Position numbers and translations under genes: made by a program
Source of the DNA: Fragilaria crotonensis
Lineage: Eukaryota > Bacillariophyta > Fragilariophyceae > Fragilariales > Fragilariaceae
Direction: 5' to 3'
DNA: 64,000 nucleotides
NCBI GenBank assembly: GCA_022925895.1
Contig: JAKSYS010000011.1
Coordinates: forward strand, 1-64,000
Part shown: positions 57,627-64,000 of the stretch, piece after piece
Numbering within the stretch: the first letter of the stretch is position 1
Layout: each line of letters begins with the position of its first letter
The notes under the pieces: model-generated
Database searches by the model: none
What the model was told of the DNA's origin: nothing
Seen by the model: only the letters and a program-made list of their open reading frames with translations

Positions 57627-57776
57627 AATAACCGAAATGATCACCCCCACAAGCCACACGTAAAACGTGTGATAAAAATTTTGATGCATGTATCCAATCA
57701 CCCAACCTACTGCTCCAAAGGAGCAAATGATCCATTGAAACAGAAGCTCAGCGAGGCGTTGTCCTTCGTAGTCCAT
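57627..57776 (-). pseudogene. Signal peptidase complex subunit 1 (SPC12), first exon only
   Basis: The frame starts MDYEGQRLAELLFQWIICSF and continues GAVGWVIGYMHQNFYHTFYV, then WLVGVIISVI, matching the N-terminal two-thirds of SPCS1/SPC12, the small two-TM subunit of the ER signal peptidase. It ends at a good splice donor (GTGAGT). An intron-like stretch runs to a TGTGCAG acceptor at about 57536, but what follows is the end of duplication copy 2, not the expected PDWPFFNRHP-type exon. The gene is therefore truncated at the duplication boundary, or its second exon lies elsewhere. Confidence 0.78.
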
Positions 57777-58214
57777 GGTACAGTTGTTGGGGAGAAAAAT
57801 CTTACAGGTTGATTGCTTTGGCGTGATGGACAGCGACTAGGACTACGCGGGGTGAGGGGATCGGTATATAGTACACGTGGAAGTCAATACCGGTATATGG
57901 TACAGTACTCTGGTGATAATAAGTAGTCGAGGTAACATGAGCGAGAGACATGCTAGAAGGACTTAAACGTTACATAAACGAAGAAGTGCGTTCAGTGCTG
58001 GATACACCCAGTAGTACTGTCGTTCTCGCACTGTATACTGTAGCACGTAGCATGGCCATATTTAATCAGTCCCCTCGAACTAATGGGATTAAGTCGGACG
58101 AGCACATTAGGTCGTCGTAATTCGCGATGTATACGATCATAGTGATATTTAGTTGCCGATGATGGCAAACAAGGGAACCCAAAAGAAAACCTGCGAACCT
58201 CGGTGAGGGGGTTA
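57777..58214. other. Upstream of SPC12 fragment and left flank of Copia 3
   Basis: No gene. The left part should contain the SPC12 promoter and the right part the 3' flank of Copia 3. I could not find an LTR here matching the DNA at the right edge of the window. Confidence 0.4.
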
Positions 58215-61200
58215 TCAACTGTGATCGGTTATGTCATACAAAATCAGCCCAACTAAGTGATCTCGTTTCTGACCACCTGGGATGATCTTGGTGCAGATAT
58301 CGGCTGGGTTATTGTGTGTCGACACGTGCCCCGTTAAGCATTCGCCCATTGCCACTGCCTCGCGCACCGCATGGTAACATACGGAGTTTGACTTCTTCTT
58401 CAAAGTCGATTCTGGTCGCTGTGTATTATGAATGACGGACATATTGTCCCCGTAAATATACGAGGGCCCAGATAACGGTACTCCCATCATTCGCAGCTTG
58501 TAGCGAAGACCACGGAGTGTTTCCATCCCTTGTTTCATCGCTACGAATTCGGCACCGAATACACTAGTCTCGATTGTTGACTGCTTCTTCGAGAACCATG
58601 TGATGGGAGCCATGTTAAGATACATGATGAACCCTGTTCGCGATCGTCTCGTGCGCTGATCACCCGCATGGTCTGAATCAACAAACAGTCGAAGGTCAAC
58701 CTCCTTGCCTCGTGCCTCAGGTGCATTTGGTGGAATTGCCTCTTTCACATCCCCATAGTATTGTTTCCAATCGCACTCTTTGAACACTGACATGTCGATG
58801 ACAGGATAAGAGGGATCAAACACAATCCGGGCGTTGTGTTTCTTTTCGAGATAACCAAAAATGTGAAACACTGCATTCAAGTGTCCCTCTCGTGGCTGAG
58901 CTAGGTACGAGGCTGGCTCCGAGACTTCGGTGATAATGTCGATCCGACCCAATTCGACGCACCACCTGAGGACTCCGATCTGTGTCTGGTAGAACGATCC
59001 TTGGGTCGCGTCGAGTATAGGACTCACGTCCGTCTCGGGAGCGTAGTTGAGGGAAAAGGCCCTTTGCCCTCTTTGTCCAATGCCTCGACGGGAAATTGAC
59101 GTTGTGATATTCCTTCACATTGTGCACAGCCGCTTGGATATACTTACTGGAGCTCATGGCCCAAGATTGTACGCCATTGGGCAACGTGAACGAGCGAAGC
59201 TTCGCACCCAAGTAAAACTCAGGATCACGAATCGAGCCTGGCTTTGTTTTGAAGAAATGGTCGATTTCTTTTAACGCACGTACTCCATCGTGATGGACAA
59301 CAAGTATATCGTCCACATACAGTAGGCAATACGCATAGTATTTGTAGCCATCCTCAACTCGGACTTCGGGCTTCATCCACACATCCGGATCGGCTTTACA
59401 GGAGTCCCAACCCAGATGCCGCATACAATCGGCGAGGTGATTGCGGAATGATGCTCCGGCCGACTTTAACCCGTACAGCGCTCGCACGATCACTGCTTTC
59501 TTCCCAGCGTCATTTCCGAACTCCGGGCCGAGTCGACACCATATCTTCTCTCCTACGGGCGCAGTCAGGTAAGCGTTTTCGATGTCTGCCGTTTTAACCT
59601 CTAGGTCATTGAGAGCAGCCAACGTCAACGCGATGCGCACCGACTCCCTGAGACAACGCTCGCATACGTTACATACGCCGGTGGCGATTCGGTCATGTGA
59701 CCACCTGCCACTAGCCGTGCCTTTCTTTGAAAGTCTTCCATTTTTATGTCATACACGAGATGACAACGGATTTCCTGGTACGTTGGTGGTGGCTCCGTGC
59801 CATCATTAATTACCTGGAAAGCCACTTGTACTTTTGCCATCTCCTTGCGAATGGCGTCTTGCCATAGAGTATTGCCGTTTTCACGGTCAATACGGATGCA
59901 ATCTTCATAGGTCTTCGGCACTTCCAGACCGAACTTGTGGGTACGCTTGTGGTATCGGCTATTGATAGCCGCGATGATGCGGTTTCGTCGCCCCAAAGTA
60001 AAAGGCACCCACCAAGCAAAAGCGGGCTCGTTCTCTATCCCGTGGGCAACCGCATAATCTGCGACTTGTACCGGGTTTGACTCTTTCAGGTCGGCGAGGC
60101 GTTCCCACGAAGTACTACCGTCCTTCCATTCCACGCAAAGCTGCCACCCCTTCGTGGTCTTCCGGAAGTGTCGGTTTGATCCACGCTGGATGTACATATC
60201 CGCGCGTTCGATTGCAGAGCCATCTTTCCGATGGTCAACAATTCCCTCTAACAAGAGGTATTGATTACCTTCCGTATCGCACATCGAGTACATGCTCTGC
60301 GCGATCACGTTGGCAGCCAATTCTGCTGTCTGTCCGTCAGAAAACTCAACGTTGTATGTTCGAGTGTCAAGTATCGGGTTCTGATTAGCCTTTCCCAGAA
60401 GGCTACCATCAGCTCCACGTTTCCTGCTTCGAACCTTAGCACTCAGCATCTTGTCACCGATGGGCAACGTCACCTCCGCCCCAACATACTGGTCGTGTGT
60501 GTCTGCGTCCGGCTCTTCATCGGCATCAGGCTGTTGTGGCATCTCACCATCATCGTCGTCGCCGTAGCTTGGGAAAGTCGGGGTATCAAGGTCTTCTAAT
60601 TCTGGGTCGGACGCAAAGTCTTCATACTTGAATCCGTCCCCTAGAGCAGAATTTATCCTCGACGTGAATTCCTCCCGCTTTCGCTTCATTGTTTCATCTG
60701 CCATCTCGTCCAGAGTTAGCGATCGGACTGTCGACCGGTAGACGACTTGACCATTCATCTTGAGAACCTTTCTGGTCATCGCCGGTCCAATATCAATCGC
60801 CGGTCCCAAGTCACGCCCAAGTACCATGGAGTCATCAGGATATGTCACCGACGTGTCCCTAAACAGTACCCACTCGTACCACTTGAAAAGTGCAAAAGGT
60901 GATATGTCAGCGGTTTCACCGCTGACGACTGTCTCGGGTACTTGGCCGTTCAACCGATAAATATCGTGGGCCGTGTGAGATCGTATATATGCCTCACGCT
61001 CAAGGCAATCGTCCCACAAGCGTTTTGGTGCGCCAGATTTAACCATCTGCCTGCCGACACCTTTCTTGAGTTCGCGGATGGCCGCCTCCGCTGCATTTGA
61101 CCACGGCGTATGTGGCTCCGTCTGCTTCACTCGAGTTCCAACCTCCCGACACTTCTTTCGAAACAGCCCCATCGTCTGTTCCCTTGCACCGTCCATGATA

Positions 61201-62280
61201 ATCGTGTTCGGCACGCCTTCGCGTTGGAACAACAAGGAAAGGCCCTCATGGGCGAGCGACTTCTTATTCATAGGGTACGCCCTACACCATCCCTCGGGTG
61301 TTGCAAAGATTTGGGCGTACTTGTTGTTGCGTCGCGAGGCTGTATTCGATATCAGCGTGTCGGTGAAGCAGTCAATGGGTAAACGCCTGTACCGTAGCTG
61401 CCGATCGTTTGTACGAAAGCGACGCGACAGCGTCGGGTGCAGTACGGTGCGAATACCACGCTGTGTTGTCACGTTAAATGTGCGTTTCGCAGTTTGTAAG
61501 TCGATTCCCAATTCCTTGCCAGGAGCTGGGGTCAAACTGCTTACCGGGAGGGGATGACCGGAGCGCTGAAATCGAGCGATGGAACGAGTCAATCGCAAGA
61601 GTGGGCGATGTCATCTGTAACGACAAACTCGGCACATCCAGTTCACGTTGGACATGACTCGCGAACGAAGTCATTTCGGAAACTGAACATAGTCGCCTCG
61701 TCCTCGGCGGCGATGCTCCGATTCGGTCCCCTGTTTCCGATAGGTACTTCGTGAGCGCCAACTCTTCAGCGGCAAACGATTGGTCGTAAGGATCATATGG
61801 CGGATCCTCGCTGGTGAGAGTCAAGTGAGGTAAGGATTCGTACTCCGCGAGTGTGGGCTTGCGCGTGGGAAACGTTGATGTCACGCCATGAATCGATAAG
61901 GGTATCACGTAAGGGACATCAGGGTCATCCGTCGGTACCACTATCGAATGTGTTAAGTCAGTGACCCGTTCAGTCAGAAAACGAGGTGTCTCGTTTATCA
62001 CGACGTCATTCAGTCTGACTTGCATCGTTGATAGTAGATTGTGAGCGAGATCGGGGATGAAGATCGCCTGATGGACCATTAGAATAACCGTTTCGCCCGT
62101 GACTGGGTCGTCATAAGCGAGCGCAGCCGAAACGGTTTTTAGATCTTGGGCAATCGGCCCCGATGGGTTGTAGCCCGACACATTTATTGGGCGGTCGTAG
62201 TCGTGGACTACTAAGCAATTACTTCCTACGGCACATTGATCCGCATGGGAGTCTAAGTCCGTGCGCCCTTCTTGCGCCAC
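58215..62280 (-). mobile_element. Copia 3 pol region
   Basis: Domains in transcription order: protease with DLDSHADQCAVGSN, integrase core (TIIMDGAREQTMGLF ... HTPWSNAAEAAIRELK), a chromodomain-like segment (WQLCVEWKDGSTSWERLADL), reverse transcriptase (ALYGLKSAGASF, LLYVDDILVVHH) and RNase H (LRLFVDSDHAGDQRT ... ETSVFGAEFVAMK). Confidence 0.88.
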
Positions 62281-62331
62281 GGATACATCCAGAGATCCGA
62301 GTGCACGAAGTACTAATAATGAGCGCGCGTG

Positions 62332-63837
62332 TCACTTGCAGGAATCTGTCGCGGACTCCTTCTTCTGGCGCGTTAGGGCAGTATTAGTTCGATTCGTGCC
62401 AGTCGTCTTGGATTTCTTGGTTGCCCTCTCCGGCTGAGTCGAATAGGACTGATCAGAGCCGACAGTGCTCTCCTCTTCGACGGTGGTCTTGCTCATCTGC
62501 TTGGCCAGTTGCGATACCTGGCGATTGACCGCTCGGAGGTTCTTGATCACATCCTTAGGCTTGTTACCACCCTTGATCTTGCTGTCTTTTGCACCAGGCT
62601 TGTGGCCACGCTTGGTACGCTTAGAGGCAAGTTCCTTCTTCTGTTCGGGTGTGAGTTTGGCGTACTCCTCCTTCGTGTAATATCGGTCTTCGATCGCATC
62701 GGCTTTACGCTTGCCGGTCTTTAGCTCGGAGATGTTGACTGTCGCATTCGTCGTCTTCTTAGACGTCTGACGAATGTAGTCCTGATAAAGCGTGACGCAT
62801 GCATCAAAGTCATTCCTCAAGCGCTCATCGGACATGATTCGTGTCTTGACGGCGTCAAATTTGTCCGTTTTGATGCCGTCAAGCAGGTAACGGACTTTAG
62901 ACCTTGGGTCAATTCCGGTGTAACCGTGCTCGACCAAGCCCTCCATCACGGAGTGCTGCTGTTTGTGTACATTAACATACTTCTCAAAGTCCCAACGGCG
63001 CTGCTCGCCATTGTAGACTGTATCCTTGAGCTTCTGTTCGGCCATTGTGGCCATGTTATCGACGTTATTGGGTCCCAAGTAATGGAGATAAAGTCCATTG
63101 TAGGCCATGCGTCCGTCTCTAGTCTTCTGAGCGGGTTTGACATAAGTCCAACATGGGTGCTCACGAGTGATCTTGGAGATAATGTCCCATACTTTGCCAC
63201 GGTTGACGAGGTAAATTGCGTCAGGGATTTTTGCATTGTTGGCAGCGAGCGTGTAGTGCGGTGCCCTGGCAATCATCTCATCCTGTATAGTAGGGTAGAT
63301 CACATCGTCGTCATCATCTGGGATACTGTCGCTCTTACGAACGACGTAGGCAAGTGGGATCTTACGCTCCCCGAGTACTGAGCGGAGGTACTCGTCGATT
63401 GCTTCCATCGTCTTGGGCCAATCCTTGGCATTGATGGTCGGCAAGTCATCTGGATTCCTATAGGTCGATTCGAACTCACGGAGCTCACGGACAGTACGGA
63501 TTGCTTCGAGCGTGACTTGAGCAACGGTTACTGTCCTACTGATGCGCGCCTGATGGCGTAGGTAGAAGGCGAGTAGCTTAAGGTGTCCTTCAGCTCGTTG
63601 GTTGACAGGAACTCCGGGATTTGGGATGTTAGCGGCTCCTCCCACTGCTCCTCCTGGTGGGGCAGGGATCATCCCTCCCGGACGCCTGATCACCCTGCAC
63701 AGGCTCTCAATCTCGTCGTCCGTAAGGAGTTTGATCTCCTCCAAGGAATCCATTCCCTGTTCGTCAACGAGAGCTTGTGCTGCCAGTTCGGTAAAACCGA
63801 TCCGGACCATCGCCGCGCGCATCACAGCGTTGTTCAT
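62332..63837 (-). mobile_element. Copia 3 gag region
   Basis: A gag-like protein of about 500 residues with a long helical body and a Lys-rich C-terminal part (KRTKRGHKPGAKDSKIKGG). No CCHC zinc knuckle was found, unlike Copia 1 and 2. Confidence 0.8.
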
Positions 63838-64000
63838 GATGTTTCAAAACCAAGAAAGAAAACGAGGGCGAAAAGAAGTGTCAATCTGCATAGATCGAAA
63901 TCAGTTGAATCCCGGTTCATCCGATCCGTTCAACGCTGACCACTCGTAGGTACATTGACAGTACAAGCCTTGTGACCGGTATGTGAGTTAGTACCAAAAA
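63838..64000 (-). other. Copia 3 leader and possible start of its 5' LTR
   Basis: Non-coding leader ahead of gag; the window ends inside or just before the LTR. Confidence 0.4.

Larger units (their letters stand above)
58215..63837 (-). mobile_element. Copia-type retrotransposon 3, broken
   Basis: At least 5.6 kb of coding region in Copia order. It is spread over several frames, with about four breaks, and looks older than Copia 1 and 2. No LTR pair could be matched; the 5' LTR probably starts near 63944 (a TGGTCAGCG-like primer site sits there on the minus strand) and leaves the window. It belongs to a different lineage from Copia 1 and 2, judging by its DSHAD protease motif and the chromodomain-like stretch. 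Confidence 0.88.

Noticed and set aside
57830-58214. Left LTR of Copia 3
   Set aside because: No sequence here matches the candidate 5' LTR start near 63944; an LTR cannot be claimed from what is visible.

Overview
The window looks like nuclear DNA of a diatom, probably a raphid pennate. The evidence is small GT-AG introns of about 90 bp, a front-end desaturase closely resembling the Phaeodactylum delta-5 enzyme, membrane-anchored LRR proteins with Ser/Thr/Pro-rich stalks of the kind common in pennate diatoms, and Copia retrotransposons of the CoDi type. Species assignment is an inference; no rRNA, tRNA or organelle gene was seen.

The main structure is a direct duplication. Copy 1 (about 3282-36943) and copy 2 (about 46258-57535) carry the same genes in the same order: an LRR membrane protein (minus), a delta-5-type fatty acid desaturase (plus), a DUF924-TilS fusion protein (minus, convergent with the desaturase), and then a decayed stretch. 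Copy 2 is compact (11.3 kb) and its genes read cleanly. Copy 1 is swollen to 33.7 kb by insertions that copy 2 lacks: a nest of DNA transposons at 6666-16370, a Copia element inside the TilS gene (18759-26016), and a second Copia element upstream of it (28263-35437). Copy 1 also has a one-base frameshift in the desaturase. The two copies could be a real tandem duplication or two haplotypes joined in an assembly; the sequence alone cannot decide.

The transposon nest has four levels. A small inverted-repeat element (6666-16370) holds a piggyBac (6743-16306, TTAA target). The piggyBac transposase is split by a 6.9-kb element of unknown family flanked by a TA duplication (7635-14502). That element contains a GC-rich hAT-like MITE with an 8-bp target duplication (11721-12145). 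The 6.9-kb element carries two unrecognised genes and is the best candidate here for something undescribed.

Between the two copies (36944-46257) lie a decayed DDE transposase (about 41250-42300) and a cluster of interleaved foldback-like inverted repeats (43529-45988) studded with 16-bp palindromes. To the left of copy 1 is one probable three-exon host gene (980-1879). To the right of copy 2 is the first exon of a signal peptidase complex subunit 1 gene, cut off exactly at the duplication boundary, followed by a third, older-looking Copia element (58215-63837) that runs towards the window edge.
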